NCBI GenBank assembly: GCA_026182355.1
Contig: JAPFBL010000358.1
Location: 60,001 to 124,000, forward strand
From: Hermatobates lingyangjiaoensis
Lineage: Eukaryota; Arthropoda; Insecta; Hemiptera; Hermatobatidae
Length of the DNA stretch: 64,000 nucleotides
Direction: 5' to 3'
Positions 9,515 to 21,080 of the stretch are shown here, piece after piece. The translations under genes were made by a program, and so were the position numbers. The notes beneath the pieces were generated by a model. That model ran no database searches and was not told where the DNA came from. It worked only from the letters and a program-made list of their open reading frames with translations. How positions within the stretch are numbered: position 1 is the first letter of the stretch; each line of letters starts with the position of its first letter.

Positions 9515-10235
9515 ACACGAGCACGCAAGACACTTGCTACTCTGGCTCCAATTTTGGGAATATAGTGATAATTTTCTTTTATTTAACATTATTCAGGTAA
9601 TAAATACTATATATTTAATTTCAGGTCTCTATCTCTACGGGAAATGGGTGAAAAAACAAACAAACAAACTCACGAACTTTATATATAGAGATTCCTAGTT
9701 ATCAAGGAAAGAATTGATGCGTTTGAGCGTAAAATACTACGATTAAAGTGGTAGAAACGATAAAAACACAAGCACAAAGAGAGTGCTTCAAACATCAAAT
9801 TTTATGAAGCAGAAGTGGCAAAAATACGACCTCAGTTAAATTCATTCGCAAATCCTGTCTTTAGAACATGTATACACAAGCTGTGTATATTAGTTATTTT
9901 CATACATAACATACACGAATTAGAATTATTGAAAAGTTGGAAATTTTCCAACTTTTTATTTTATTATGATAAAACTTACGCATTATAAATTGTGAGTAGT
10001 CAAAATAACTGGTTTATTGTGCTTGAGAACATTTAAAATAATGTGGAGTGGCGTAACTCAACTTTGCGTTCGTGAGTTTTGTTTGTCTGTTTGTTTGTTC
10101 ACCCATTTTCCGTAAAGGTGAGACCTGAAATTAAATGCATATTATCTATTACCTGAATAATGTTAAATAAAAGAAAATTATCACTATATTTCCAAAATTG
10201 GAGCCAGGGTAGCAAGTGTCTTGCGTGCTCACCTA
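9515..10235. repeat. Long inverted repeat with outward tRNA-like heads
   Basis: Arms of about 170 bp (9515-9685 and 10,065-10,235) are near-complementary around a 380-bp spacer. Each outer end carries a tRNA-like start GGAGCCAG followed by a GTAGC and TTGCGTGCTC segment, resembling an A box. A related piece with TGGTAGCTCAGTGG lies at 10,328-10,365. Confidence 0.7.
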
Positions 10236-10327
10236 TGACAGTAATGCAAATGTATTATATATAAATGTAACAATTTTTTTTTAATTTAATATTTGCGTAA
10301 TATAAAAACTGGTAGTAAAGTAAAGGC

Positions 10328-10365
10328 ATGGAGCCATGGTAGCTCAGTGGCTTGCGTGCTCGTAA
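10328..10365 (+). mobile_element. tRNA-like SINE head fragment
   Basis: GGAGCCATGGTAGCTCAGTG followed by GCTTGCGTGCTCG is an A-box-bearing tRNA 5' half. The B-box half is absent. Confidence 0.5.
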
Positions 10366-10789
10366 CTAAATATAATTCCAAGCTTGCTGATATAATCAAT
10401 ATAGTTTTGATTTTTATTTCAATATGTGGTCATCGTGTAGACGTAATCTGAAACTCTCTGATAAAGTATTATCAAGCTCATATATAAGCAATTATTCCTT
10501 TGATTATTATTACATGATCAAATGTGATTATGATTATTACATCATAATTCCTTTAACGTAGTAAATCAGTTTATTAGTTACGACAATTGAAATCATACAT
10601 TTGAACATTCTGGCAAATCAATTGTTACTATTGTTTTGATAGCTACCATGTTTACAACATGGTTTTCCCAGATTAGCCTTTTATCTAAAGAGATTCCATG
10701 GTATTTTAGTACTTTGAAAGTTCTATTATAGATTTATCAATAAATCCGCCTTTGAAACCTATTTTCAATCTTCTTGAAAAAGTAATAAG

Positions 10790-11300
10790 CACTGATGATA
10801 TAGCTTCTCAACCACTGATTTTTCAAGTTCACAGAAGGGGATTCTTGAGAATTTTGGTCATAAAAAAATTCAACTTCTGATTATATGCCGATGTTTTTGT
10901 TTTTTGTTGGCTGGTATTCTGTGTTTGTAGTATTTGTCTTACTCTACTTATGTCGTTAATAAATTGTTTTTTTTTGCCTTGAAAATGCCAAACAACTTTT
11001 GGCAAAACGTCAGCATATAATCAGGATTTATATTAGAAATAGATAAAACCTTCATAGCTCGTAAGATGATCCTGGAGTTGGAGCGCTTTCGGACGTTGTC
11101 CATCTTCGATCGCTTGTCCGAAAGCGCTCCAACTCCAGGATCATCTTACGAGGTATAACGGTTTTACCTATTTCTAATATAAATCTTACTAACCTCAGTG
11201 GTATTAACAATATGCATGTATTTATAATCAGGAGTTGAATTTTTTTATGACCAAAATCCTCAAGAACCCCTTCTGTGAACTCGTAATAAGTACTGGATTT
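10790..11300. repeat. Foldback family O palindrome
   Basis: Nested inverted segments (10,798-10,880 with 11,225-11,300, and 11,025-11,090 with 11,115-11,180) converge near 11,105. A hammerhead-like motif with GGAC/GUCC stem II, GAAA and palindrome AGCGCU lies on the minus strand at 11,074-11,107, with its first box changed to UCGAAGA. The outer segment recurs at 55,805-55,950. Confidence 0.7.
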
Positions 11301-11309
11301 AACTATAGG

Positions 11310-11880
11310 CTCTACCCGTATGTTGTAGCCCCTTCGTTGGCACAGCACCCTCCCTACTTATTTCTTTTTCGTCATCCTTAACTTCTCCTGTCCATCTTAT
11401 TCTTATTTCTATGGCCATCCCTCTTAATTCTCATACATATTTATTATAATTATTCACTATTACCCTTTTTAACATCTAGTAGATCTACCTACACTTCCAG
11501 TGTAGTAAGTGTAACAAGATACCTTACTATATCGAGACCCATCTCATTTACCCTTCTTGCACTAATTTGGGGAGTATGACTCATATCTGAAATATAGCAC
11601 CCTGAAGCATTACTCCCCTCAGAATATCACTGTCATCTAAAAATCCTTGCCTTTAAAAACTTTGATTATTTAGAGAATCCACAATAACATCTAAACTTAA
11701 TCACTAGTTTCTACTAGTCACGATTTCAGTTTTAATAGATTCTATACTCTAACTAATTATTCTTGCATAGTTTACCATAATTCATTCCATAGTTCTCGAA
11801 TTAAAACCACCTATTAACTAGTACTGATTAACTAGTACCTAAAACTATCAAAGTTACGAACATTCGGTTGGAGGTTTATT
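11310..11880. other. Unassigned AT-rich sequence
   Basis: No frame or repeat copy was recognised. Confidence 0.45.
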
Positions 11881-11884
11881 TATG

Positions 11885-12245
11885 AAGGTTAAATTAGAAA
11901 AACAATGTAACAGATACACTGGCTACAGGAACAAAAGTCATGTTCTGCTATAAAAGGCTATTCTGTAACACGAAATCTTCAATTTGGTATTTTTAACTTT
12001 CACAGTATAATTTTAGTCCTATTGATGATTCAGCCTTTGCGAAACCGGTTGGACGTTTCACCAGCAATATAGGCGGTGCAATGGAAGTTTATAATAATGT
12101 TATCATTCTAAAAGTATTATTACTGATGGGGTAATACCAATCACATTATATGCATTAGTAGTATGATATACAAAAATAAGTGCGTATTTTTGATATGTGG
12201 ATTGATATGTGGATCAATATATCTATATATATGTGGATCAATCGT
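11885..12245 (-). repeat. Dispersed repeat X, copy 2, with an embedded degenerate motif
   Basis: Minus-strand translation resembles TTNAYNVIGITPSVIILL and then QNMTFVPVAS, aligned with other X copies. Between the two halves, plus-strand 12,018-12,056 has UUGAUGA, GAAA and palindrome ACCGGU flanked by GUCC/GGAC, a degenerate hammerhead-like motif with no clear stem II; it looks like an insertion splitting X. Confidence 0.55.
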
Positions 12246-12319
12246 TTTCACGTGTTTATGAGAAATAACAATCAATGATCAAACCACAATAAGAAATGGG
12301 AAAACAATACTAAGATTTT

Positions 12320-12323
12320 TCAA

Positions 12324-12361
<38 letters not shown>

Positions 12362-12515
12362 TATATTATATATATATATAATTAAAATTACAACAATAGA
12401 ACACAGAAAAGACTGACTAACACTCACGATTCTCGATCATTTCGGCATCTCGTCATCTTCAGGAGAGGAGAAAAAGGAAAAGGAGGAGGATCGAAGGAGT
12501 GGAGACGTCTATATA
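12320..12515 (-). repeat. Family L unit with hammerhead-like motif
   Basis: Minus motif at about 12,430-12,467: CUGAAGA, extra U, a weak stem II, GAAA, AUGAU, C, with CUCUC/GAGA-type stem I. (TA)n borders both sides (12,330-12,380 and 12,521-12,552). A better-preserved copy lies at 15,500-15,640. Confidence 0.55.
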
Positions 12516-12518
12516 CTC

Positions 12519-12540
<22 letters not shown>

Positions 12541-12554
<14 letters not shown>

Positions 12555-12965
12555 TTTTAAAAACTGGATGTCTGTTTCCACTTGATTTAATTTTGTCTTA
12601 TATTTTTCCAAATTACGAAATTTTTTCTTCAACTCAGAACTCAACTTAAAAATTAATTCACCATAATTTCTTATTTTATTATTGAACATGTTTCGGTGTA
12701 CGTTCACCATCTTCAGCAAAACACACAATTAATTACAATTACACTTAACAAATGAATCTAATAGTTAAATTACATCGCAAAAACATGTTCAATAATAAAA
12801 TAAGAAATTATGGTGAATTAATTTTTAAGCTGAGTTCTGAGTTGAAGAAAAAATTTCGTAATTTGGAAAAATATAAGACAAAATTAAATCAAGTGGAAAC
12901 AGACATCCAGTTTTTAAAAGCATGTATTGAAGAAGGACTGCTCCCAACTTTTACAAATATATATA
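12541..12965. pseudogene. Head-to-head palindrome of a PLE N-terminal frame (family E)
   Basis: The same roughly 150-bp coding piece occurs inverted: minus 12,541-12,691 and plus 12,783-12,960. Both translate to MFNNKIRNYGELIFKL, a lysine-rich, probably coiled-coil stretch ending VETDIQFLKA. The plus arm continues to CIEEGLLPTFTNIYIY, where the codons dissolve into (TA)n; the minus arm enters (TA)n earlier. The motif GLLPTFTNIY matches DLLPxYTNIY in other fragments, marking the start of a Penelope-like element frame. The arms are still open although the copy is structurally broken. Confidence 0.65.
12679..12721 (-). ncRNA. Hammerhead-ribozyme-like motif, family E
   Basis: Stem I UUUUG/CAAUA (one mismatch), box CUGAAGA, extra U, stem II GGUG/CACC with a 6-nt loop, GAAA, palindrome ACAUGU, U. 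The AUG of MFNNK lies inside the stem III palindrome, and the frame is open through the motif, so ribozyme and coding start overlap. Confidence 0.7.
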
Positions 12966-13139
12966 TATATATATATACATTCTACGCCAATTTCATGCTT
13001 GGTTACCTTTTTAGACAGTTTCTCTTATATCCTACAGGCTCTTCTGAGTTGCTTGGGAAATAAAAAGATCAACTGGCCTAAACTTTTCCTTTCATATATA
13101 CACATTCTGACACTATTGATATCTAACAATATTTAATAA

Positions 13140-13390
13140 CTAACTAAATATTATTTTCAATAAAACAACGATATGTTTCGGTCTCGTAGACCATTATCAG
13201 GCTAAGCTTACGACTAAAGTATAGAGTATATCACAATGTAATGTCACATCGTGTGAGAGTCAATGCACAAAACTGAACTATGCCTAGTTGGGGTTGAAAC
13301 ATCTGTTGGGTGGTTGATGAGAGCGGGTGGACATTGACTCTCACACGATGTGACATTACATTGCAACTTTTGTAACATATATATATATAT
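13140..13390. repeat. Family F unit joined to a palindrome
   Basis: Minus motif 13,174-13,207: CUGAUAA, extra U, stem II GGUC/GACC with a UACGA loop, GAAA, ACAUAU, C. To its right, inverted arms around ACATCGTGTGAGAGTCAATG at 13,225-13,265 and 13,330-13,370 form a hairpin-like structure ending in (TA)n. Confidence 0.6.
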
Positions 13391-13559
13391 CAATGATCAA
13401 ACCACAATAAGAAATGGGAATACAAGACTAAGATCTTGTATTATACTTGCATTATAGTAATATACTCTATCTTTAGTCGTAAGCTAAATGTTTGTACAAG
13501 TACATCTATGGTAGGTGTGTATGTACACGTACGTTTGTATTTATACTTGGAAAGGTATA

Positions 13560-13765
13560 TCTGTATGATTGTACGATAGTGTATATCTATATGAAAATAC
13601 AATCCGAAACGGATAAATAAAGTTTTATCCAAATGAAGAAACATAGAGAAATTAATAACATACACTTACAATCTCTAATTTTTTGGTTTGAACCGTCTTC
13701 AGGAAACAAGAGAGAGAAAACCAAGCGCACTGGCACAGAGACGGTTGGAGACGGTCTCCAATCGT
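13560..13765 (-). repeat. Family C-related unit
   Basis: Minus motif at 13,668-13,702: CUGAAGA, extra C, stem II GGU/ACC, then AAAA in place of GAAA, palindrome AAUU, A. The downstream arm matches the family C palindrome at 5,960-6,170. Confidence 0.55.
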
Positions 13766-14049
13766 CTCTGATGAGAGCATCTTTTAACAATGAACAATAT
13801 CGTTCCATCATTGTTTTGATTGTGACACGGTTTAAGATATAGACATGTAGTTCATTTCGCATCATCCAGAGTAAACCAGCACCATCTATGTTAGCTCGCA
13901 TAAACTTGAGAGTGACACTACACATACTGTCTATGTAAGATGTACTATCTATGTAAGACAGTACACTTGAAATAACTATATATCATTAATATACGAGACC
14001 GTTTACCAATGTTACAACTCCACTATTTATAAATTAGACAGAGAATTTT

Positions 14050-14250
14050 TAATAAAAATATATGCTAAATATATTTTTATATAAATTACACAAAACACAA
14101 AAGATAAAATGCACATTTACTAAATTCAATATTTCGAACTGTTGTCCGTCATCAGGAGAGATCAGTCGAAGGTCGGAACCCACCTTCTCCTGATGACGAA
14201 CAACAGTTCGAAATATTGAATTTAGTAAATGTGCATTTTAACTTTTTTCT
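14050..14250. repeat. Foldback family J palindrome with two hammerhead-like motifs
   Basis: Inverted arms of about 60 bp meet near 14,170. Minus motif (14,124-14,158) and plus motif (14,187-14,223) both face outward. Plus copy: CUGAUGA (14,190-14,196), extra C, stem II GAAC/GUUC with an AACA loop, GAAA, palindrome AUAU, U. Confidence 0.75.
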
Positions 14251-14387
14251 GACTTGTTTTGAGTAATATTAAGTTTTATATTCCGTGTGGACCGTTTATT
14301 CAATTTATTATTTTTTTGCATAAAGTTATATAATTTATTATATAGTTATAAAAATTTTAATTAAAGAAATTATAAATAATACACTCT

Positions 14388-14618
14388 ATGATACTTGAGA
14401 GAGTGCATTCGAAATCAATAAACTGTGGTACCTCGGATTCAAACGACTTCCAACTGGAACAAATCGGAGTTCAACAGAGATGTCCAGAAAATTATGCCCC
14501 CAGCCTTCAAAATAGTTTTACAACTCGAACAGGTGTCCAAACCCGACTTCAGCTGAATGCAATGGAGCAGAACCCCAAAATTAGATTAAACAATTTCCAT
14601 CTACAATTGTTAGATTGA
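14388..14618 (+). other. Unrecognised short open frame
   Basis: Encodes 76 residues in a stretch that is less AT-rich than its flanks. It has no signal peptide, repeats or motif I recognise and no evident splice sites. It may be a decayed transposon fragment. Confidence 0.2.
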
Positions 14619-15294
14619 ATTAACTAATACTGCACTTTCAGTAGTTCATATATATGTTTTTACTTAGAGAAACGTACAATACATAAAAACTAAACACCTG
14701 TATAGGATCTGACCGAACACTTTGAAATATATTCACATGTCATATTATGTATTTCTTATGTGTAAATCCCTTTGTCAACTAAACTTCTAAAGAAATTATG
14801 ATCGAAAACCAAGATACCACTGAAAATGTATAATATAAAATAACATAAACACGTTTCAACTCTGAATCACTCATAATAATTGAGAGAATTGCATAATAAA
14901 TAATTATATTAATATCACAGGAACATGTTTAATAATCCAAGATAAATACTTCAGAGAAGACCTGAAAAAACCAAGAACTTATAAAATGTAAATGTGTTTT
15001 AAACATCTTTAATACCTGGCCATAAATGATATCTGAGAGAATATATTTGACTTAAGAATTCACATGTAACATAAATCATCATTAAAACACTTCCTATACC
15101 TCGACTGTATAAGATACTACCGGTAGCACACGTGGAATAGATATATCTTACATGTGAAATCATCTAAACACGTTTAATTTATTGTATAGTTATAATTTTA
15201 TAATTATAATAAAGTATATATAAGGTACATATAAAGTCTCGCTCACTTTATGTAATGCAACTTTTGTAACAGCACGATATATATATATAATATA

Positions 15295-15370
15295 TATATT
15301 CAGGTAACTCACCACAAATGAATGAAGATAGTGGCACTGAAATTTCATTTGTGGTGAGTTACCTGAATAT
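15295..15370. repeat. Short perfect inverted repeat
   Basis: CAGGTAACTCACCACAAATG and its complement enclose about 25 bp. It is flanked by TA-rich DNA on both sides, like the other foldback units. Confidence 0.8.
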
Positions 15371-15461
15371 TTATACCACGTGATATTGTGACAATTTTAT
15401 ATATATACATATACATATATATATATATATTATATCAATAGTTATGGTTGATTATTAATTT

Positions 15462-15499
<38 letters not shown>

Positions 15500-15508
<9 letters not shown>

Positions 15509-15655
15509 TTACAACAATAGAACACAGAATACACAAAAAAGACGACTAGCACTCTCGATTCTCGATAATTTCGGCCATCTCGCCATCTTCAGGAGAGGAA
15601 AAAAAGAAAAAGGAGAAGGATTGAAGGAGTGGAGACGTGTATACACTATATACAT
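15500..15655 (-). repeat. Family L unit with hammerhead-like motif
   Basis: Minus motif 15,562-15,597: stem I CUCU/AGAG, box CUGAAGA, extra U, stem II GGC/GCC, GAAA, AUUAU (self-complementary but for its middle base), C. (TA)n lies at the downstream end. Confidence 0.65.
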
Positions 15656-16479
15656 ATATATATATAATGTGGGAAACCACTCGAATATGATTTATACGAA
15701 ATCTACATATGATTTAAGATTGTGCCTGAAATCACCACGTCCATTTAATATTTGACTTTAGCTGTCCTTGTTTGATACCTGTAACACAAAAGATATATCA
15801 GAAAATACATTTAAAATAAGTATATATACGTGCAGTAGATGTTATTAAAAAATGTATTATACCTCCACTGTTTTTTCTACTTCTGGCAACAGACTTGTCC
15901 CTGTAATATTTAACATGCGATATCATTTAAACACACTTTATATTATTATCGTTTATGTTACATTAGACATAACATTTGAAATACATGATTTTATATATAT
16001 TTTGAACATGATTTAATTATGTTTTAAACCTGTTCTAGTTATAATACCTTACATTGTTCCCTTTAAATAACAATATATATGTAACAAATGTCATTTTTAA
16101 AGTTGTTAAAGATCCACCATAGATGATACCTGAAATAGGAAACTTAAGTTTATTATAATATATTTGTCATACGATCATAACATAATACATAACTTCTAAC
16201 ACCTTACAATTTTACTGTTCATATTAAGTCATGCAGTATATCTAAAACAATAATAATTAAATAAACAATTAAATTAAATAATTAATTAAAGTCATTTTAA
16301 CACCCTACATATAATCATCATTCATGTTATATTTCACAGCACAATTGAAATAACTTAATTTTTATAACATATAACATCATTTAAAAATTTTTTTACCTGT
16401 TCTGTTTATGATATCTGAAAGAATACACTTCAAATAATCACATATATGTAATATATGTCATTTTTTAGAGGTTTTAAAA

Positions 16480-16827
16480 CTCCACCATGGTTAGGTTTGG
16501 TTGGAGTGGCAGTCTCACAAGGGAAGACACGTTAGGCCGAGCATTGGCCCTTTGTGATACCACACAATGAAGATTGATTCTACATTGGGAGTAGAATTTA
16601 ATTTTAATTAATTTTGCCTAACTCAAGTGAGTTTAGAGGAGCAATTTTTAAAGAGTAACTGACATCGTATAGGCTAAGGGATCTACGGTTTAACGTTCTT
16701 CTCCGAGGGTCGACATGCTCAGATTTATTCATTTCCCAAGTGAACAAATCGAAGGCCAGGTGGGGATCGAACCCCGGTCCTATTAGTTCAGAGGCGAGTA
16801 CGTTAACCACTGAGCATGCTCCACCAT
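16480..16827 (-). mobile_element. tRNA-derived SINE copy
   Basis: Body 16,489-16,818 on the minus strand, with B box GGTTCGATCCC and a truncated A-box end. The direct repeat CTCCACCAT at 16,480-16,488 and 16,819-16,827 is a plausible target duplication. The tail is a decayed AACCT repeat. Confidence 0.82.
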
Positions 16828-16854
16828 ACTTGATACCTGAAATAGTCAACTTCA

Positions 16855-17040
16855 TATTAGTATATATATATATATATATATATACGAGTTCGAGATTAAC
16901 AAAGAGCAACACACAAAGTAGGGAAACACACTTACAGACTCAAATTTTCGGGTAATCCGTCTTCAGGAGAAAAGAGAATGGGAGACCAAGCACGTTGTAG
17001 GCGCAACGGCAAGTAACCCGTAAATATATATATATATATT
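16855..17040 (-). repeat. Family C unit with hammerhead-like motif
   Basis: Minus motif 16,933-16,969: CUC/GAG stem I, CUGAAGA, extra C, stem II GG/CC with AUUAC loop, GAAA, palindrome AAUU, U. (TA)n borders both sides. Confidence 0.6.
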
Positions 17041-17115
17041 CTAATGTTATAAATTTTGATAGCAGTCCTTCCTGTATACATACATTGTTAAAAATTAGAC
17101 CAAATTTGGTCTAAC

Positions 17116-17164
<49 letters not shown>

Positions 17165-17938
17165 GATAAATAAATCCCTTCAAAGACCTATTAACTCTAA
17201 CAATGTTAAGTCAAACAGCTTGTCTAAAAAAACATACTATTTTAATATACGAAACCTTCAGACACATATCATATCTATTTTACTTTCTATAGATAATAGA
17301 TTACACACATATATGGATAAAAATTATGTCGTTAAATGATATAGTAGACTTTACCTCCTTATTATATTTGAAGCGTTTATCTTAAAATACCTATAACTTT
17401 TAATATATGGCATGATTTAAACATGTTGAATATAACAACGTTCAGAATACATGAAAAAGATCGTATCAAATAACCCTGTACTCGTAATACATAATATCAT
17501 ATCTGTTCTATAAATAACACCTAAAATAGCACAACTGATACAACTATATATATTTAGTTATATAAATCCCTTCAAACAGTTTTTAACTTTATGATATGTG
17601 TTAAGTCATGCAGTATACCTAAAAGAAAAAAAAATTAATTAAGTATACGAAATATTAATACACATATCTTATGCATATTCCTTATGATGTATGATAGATG
17701 TACATGAAAGAAATATATAGATATATTAAAACATTATATCCTTAAAAGACATTATATACATATGATCATCATTCATGTTATATTTGACAGCACAATTGAA
17801 ATAACTTAATTTTTATAATATATAACATCATTTCAATATGTTTTATACCTGTTCTGTTTATGATATCTGAAATATACACTTCAAATAATCATATATATGT
17901 AATATATATCATTTTTTAGAGGTTTTAAAACTCCACCA

Positions 17939-18055
17939 TGGTTAGGTTTGGTTGCAGTGGTAGTCCCACAAGAGAACACACGTAGGCCGAGCATTGGCCC
18001 TTTGTGATACCACACAATGAAGATTGATTCATTGTGCCTAACTCAAGTGACAAAC
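17939..18055 (-). mobile_element. SINE fragment (3' half)
   Basis: Tail region of the SINE only; the tRNA-like head is missing. Its left flank matches the left flank of the copy at 16,480, so the insertion was probably duplicated with the satellite unit. Confidence 0.7.
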
Positions 18056-18184
18056 TCAACTGTTAATGACACCTGAAGAACTACCCTTAAATAGTTATAA
18101 TATACAATAAGTCACATAACTTAAACACGTTAAATATCTCAACATTTCATTAAACATGTGAAAGTAGATTCAAAAGATTCTATA

Positions 18185-18330
18185 TATACGAGTTCAAAAT
18201 TCAAGGAAAGTAACACACAGAGTAAAGAAACACACTTACAAAATCAAATTTTCGGGTAATCCATCTTCAGGAGAAAAGAGAAAGGGAGACCAAGAACGTT
18301 GTAGACACAACGGTAAGTAACCAACCCCGG
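18185..18330 (-). repeat. Family C unit with hammerhead-like motif
   Basis: Minus motif 18,238-18,273: CUGAAGA, extra U, stem II GG/CC, GAAA, palindrome AAUU, U. It runs toward (TA)n at 18,340-18,363. Confidence 0.6.
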
Positions 18331-18359
18331 TTACTTATATACATATATATATATATATA

Positions 18360-18509
18360 TATATGTGTCACTTTGTGTCGGTCGGTGGACACTTCCACGT
18401 CTCCGCTCCTGTGTTCCTTTTCCTTTTCCTACCTTTCCTGAGGACGGTGTTATAGCCGAAATGATCGATAATAGTAAGTGTAGGTCTCTTTTTTTTATCT
18501 TATGATAAC

Positions 18510-18515
<6 letters not shown>
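18360..18515 (+). repeat. Family K unit with hammerhead-like motif
   Basis: Plus motif 18,434-18,473: CUGAGGA, extra C, stem II GG/CC, GAAA, AUGAU, C, with partial UUUC/GAUA stem I. (TA)n follows at 18,518. Confidence 0.6.
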
Positions 18516-18543
<28 letters not shown>

Positions 18544-19334
18544 ACATCATTTAAACATTTTTTTACCTGTTCTGTTTATGATACCTGAAAGAGGACATTT
18601 GATACAACTGTATCGATTTGTGACATAAAATCTTTAAAACTCTTTATAAGTCAAATATTTATTTTAAGTCATGCAGTCTATCTAAAAAAAAAGACATTAT
18701 TTTACTATACGAAATATATATATTTCTTTACGATAGATATAAAGTACATATAAAATCAATATATATTCATTAAAACATTATATCGATAAATCATGTTGTA
18801 TACCTAGACTGTTTATGACACTTGAGGCAGTAGTCATGAAATACCTGTAATACTTAACATGTGATGTCATTTAAACACATTAAATATGACCACTAGTTCA
18901 TGTTCTATATGAAAGCACATTTGAAAATACTATATGCATATAAAACATCATTTGAACATGATTTATACTTGTTCTATTTATGATATCTGAAAGAATACAC
19001 TTTAATAACAATATATATTTAATATTTGCCATCATTAGAGGTGTTAAAGCTCTACCGTAGATGACAATTGACATCGTACACTTTAAATAACTGTATATAT
19101 ATTTTGATATGGGACCTGTCAATTTCCTATTAACTTTAGCTGTACTTGTTTTATACCTGTAACACAAAAGATATTTCAGAAATTACATTTAAAATAAGTA
19201 TATACGTGCAGTAGATGCTATCATTAAAAAATGTATTATGCCTCCACTGTTTTTCTTACTTGCAGCAGCACTCTAGAAATACCTATAATAAATAATCTGC
19301 AAAATCATTTAAACACGCTTTATATGATCACCTT

Positions 19335-19553
19335 TCACGTTACATTAAGCAACAACATTTGAAATAATTTCATATATATATATATATATTTATATATATT
19401 AGTGTATTTCGGCAGCAAGTCCTCTTTCAAGCATATATTATTGAATTTGATGGCAGATTCTGCGTTCACGACTTTCTTACTTATGGCTTCTATTTTCCTT
19501 ACAATTTTCTTTTGAGAAGGTGATAATTGCCAAAGCAAACTAGCAAACGACAT
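19335..19553 (-). pseudogene. PLE N-terminal coding fragment
   Basis: Starts MSFASLLWQLSPSQKKIVRK, about 80 bases after the hammerhead-like motif at 19,625-19,664, and continues IEAISKKVVNAESAIKFNN then CLKEDLLPKYTNIY before dissolving into TA repeats. The related frame at 20,800-20,970 (MSLPELLWKIPESYRKLVRK) aligns along its length, which supports a real protein start. The copy is truncated to about 55 conserved residues, far short of a full PLE protein of 600 or more. Confidence 0.7.
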
Positions 19554-19624
19554 TCAGAAGGCTGGAAATAACCACTTCACTGGGGATAACTATATTTAAT
19601 TAAACACTACACTAGATTAAACTA

Positions 19625-19664
19625 AGATAACAAGCTTTCGGCCCCATGGGTCATCATCAGGTTC
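19625..19664 (-). ncRNA. Hammerhead-ribozyme-like motif, family G, in a PLE
   Basis: Stem I AAC/GUU, box CUGAUGA, extra U, stem II with G-C and three C-G pairs around AUG (one A-C mismatch), GAAA, palindrome AGCU, U. It lies about 150 bases after a GIY-YIG stop codon and about 80 bases before a PLE N-terminal start, exactly where a PLE terminal-repeat ribozyme is expected. Confidence 0.72.
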
Positions 19665-19814
19665 TTAAACTACTTATATCAACTAAATATACATATTACT
19701 GACTACTTTGGCGTTTAAATGCCAACTGAAAACTGCTTTCTGTCGAAGTGAAAGTTGGTGGTGAGGGTGGAGTAGGGGTGAGTGCAGGTCAACAAAAAAA
19801 AAACTTATGGCCCT

Positions 19815-20187
19815 TCAACTCAACCTAACTCGGTCATCGCCCTCTTTTCTAACTAATTTAGAAAAATTATCTATATTCTTAAAACTAGGAATTACATTGA
19901 AATCATTACTTTGTACATTTAAACTAGGTAAGAAGTCTTTAATGTACAGAGCTTCTAAGATTTTAAGTCTATTGTAATCGCTATTAACATGTAGGATGGT
20001 AGTACTTTCAACCAGGTTCTGCCTAGACAGGGGAATACCATGTGCCTCTTCTGCATGGTTCCTTGGTGCTCCTGTCCTGAGATGGAGAGTCAGACGTCTT
20101 GACAGTTTCGTCCTAGTCATCCCGATGTACCTAGAGGACAGGGCTGCACAGTTCCCTGTGGTGCAAGTGTATTGGTACACTAGATGA
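19815..20187 (-). pseudogene. PLE GIY-YIG endonuclease domain, C-terminal end
   Basis: Minus-strand frame of about 121 residues. VYQYTCTTGNC followed by SRYIGMTRTKLSRR and then NHAEEAHG is the GIY-YIG nuclease pattern of Penelope-like retroelements, which use this domain to nick target DNA. A conserved arginine and histidine lie after YIG. The stop is at 19,815 and the 5' side is cut off near 20,190, where an inverted N-terminal fragment begins. No reverse transcriptase remains in this copy. Confidence 0.82.
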
Positions 20188-20194
20188 CTACGAT

Positions 20195-20245
20195 TGAGTG
20201 AACGCAGAATCTGCCATCAAATTCAATAATATATATATATATAAT
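20195..20245 (+). pseudogene. Inverted PLE N-terminal fragment
   Basis: Plus-strand codons read VNAESAIKFNN then TA repeat, identical in sequence to the minus-strand copy at 19,335-19,553. It forms the other outer end of the same insertion. Confidence 0.65.
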
Positions 20246-20794
20246 ATTTTATACATATAATCTGATCATGATGTAAATATGTTTTATACCTGTTCTATTT
20301 ATGATACCTCACACTGTTCAGTTTGAATAACATTACATATGTAATATCAATCAATAATCAAACCATAATGAGAAATGAAAATGAAAATAAGATGATATTT
20401 GACGTAGTACATTCCAAATTACTAAATATATTTGTAATGTGAGTCCTTTTAAACAGGCTATATCTCCACTATTTATGCTGAATGAAAAGTATATCTAAAA
20501 AAAAAAAATAATTTTATACTATATGAAGGATTAGAAAAGTTTTATATCTATATACATTTATAATAGATTATGGAGGTGTGTTGAAATAAATATATTTAAA
20601 ACATATTTTTAAACACATCTTCAACCACAACTTACTATGATACCTGAGGAAGTACACATGAAACATGTGTAAAAAACTGTATATATATTATATATATATA
20701 TATATATATTACATATCATTATTTAAACATGTTTTATACCTGTTGTATCTATGATATTGTACACTTAATAACCATTTGTATGTTGTCATCTTAA

Positions 20795-21080
20795 TATATA
20801 TATATATATATATATATTGGTGTATGATGGCAGCAGGTCTTCTCTCAAACAGGTATTATTAAAGTTGGCAGCAGCTTCTGCGTAGACCAATTTCTTGCTG
20901 ATGTTCTCTCATTTCCTTACTAGTTTGCGGTAACTTTCGGGTATTTTCCATAGGAGCTCTGGTAACGACATGAAAGAAATAAAGCAGAACGCTAAACACT
21001 TTAAAAGTTTAATCTAAAACTGTAATTTAAAACTTAATCTAAAACACAAGCTTTTGGCTCACATTAGCCATCATCAGGTA
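20795..21080 (-). pseudogene. PLE N-terminal fragment with family H motif
   Basis: Minus motif 21,044-21,081: CUGAUGA, extra U, stem II GGCU/AGCC, AAAA in place of GAAA, palindrome AGCU, U. Downstream is MSLPELLWKIPESYRKLVRK, a stop, then SKKLVYAEAAANFNN and CLREDLLPSYTNIYIY into (TA)n. The stop codon and changed GAAA mark it as dead. Confidence 0.7.

Noticed and set aside
10328..10365. Complete tRNA gene
   Set aside because: Only the A-box half is present.
14388..14618. 76-codon frame as a host exon
   Set aside because: No homology, splice sites or partner exons were seen; kept only as an unassigned frame.
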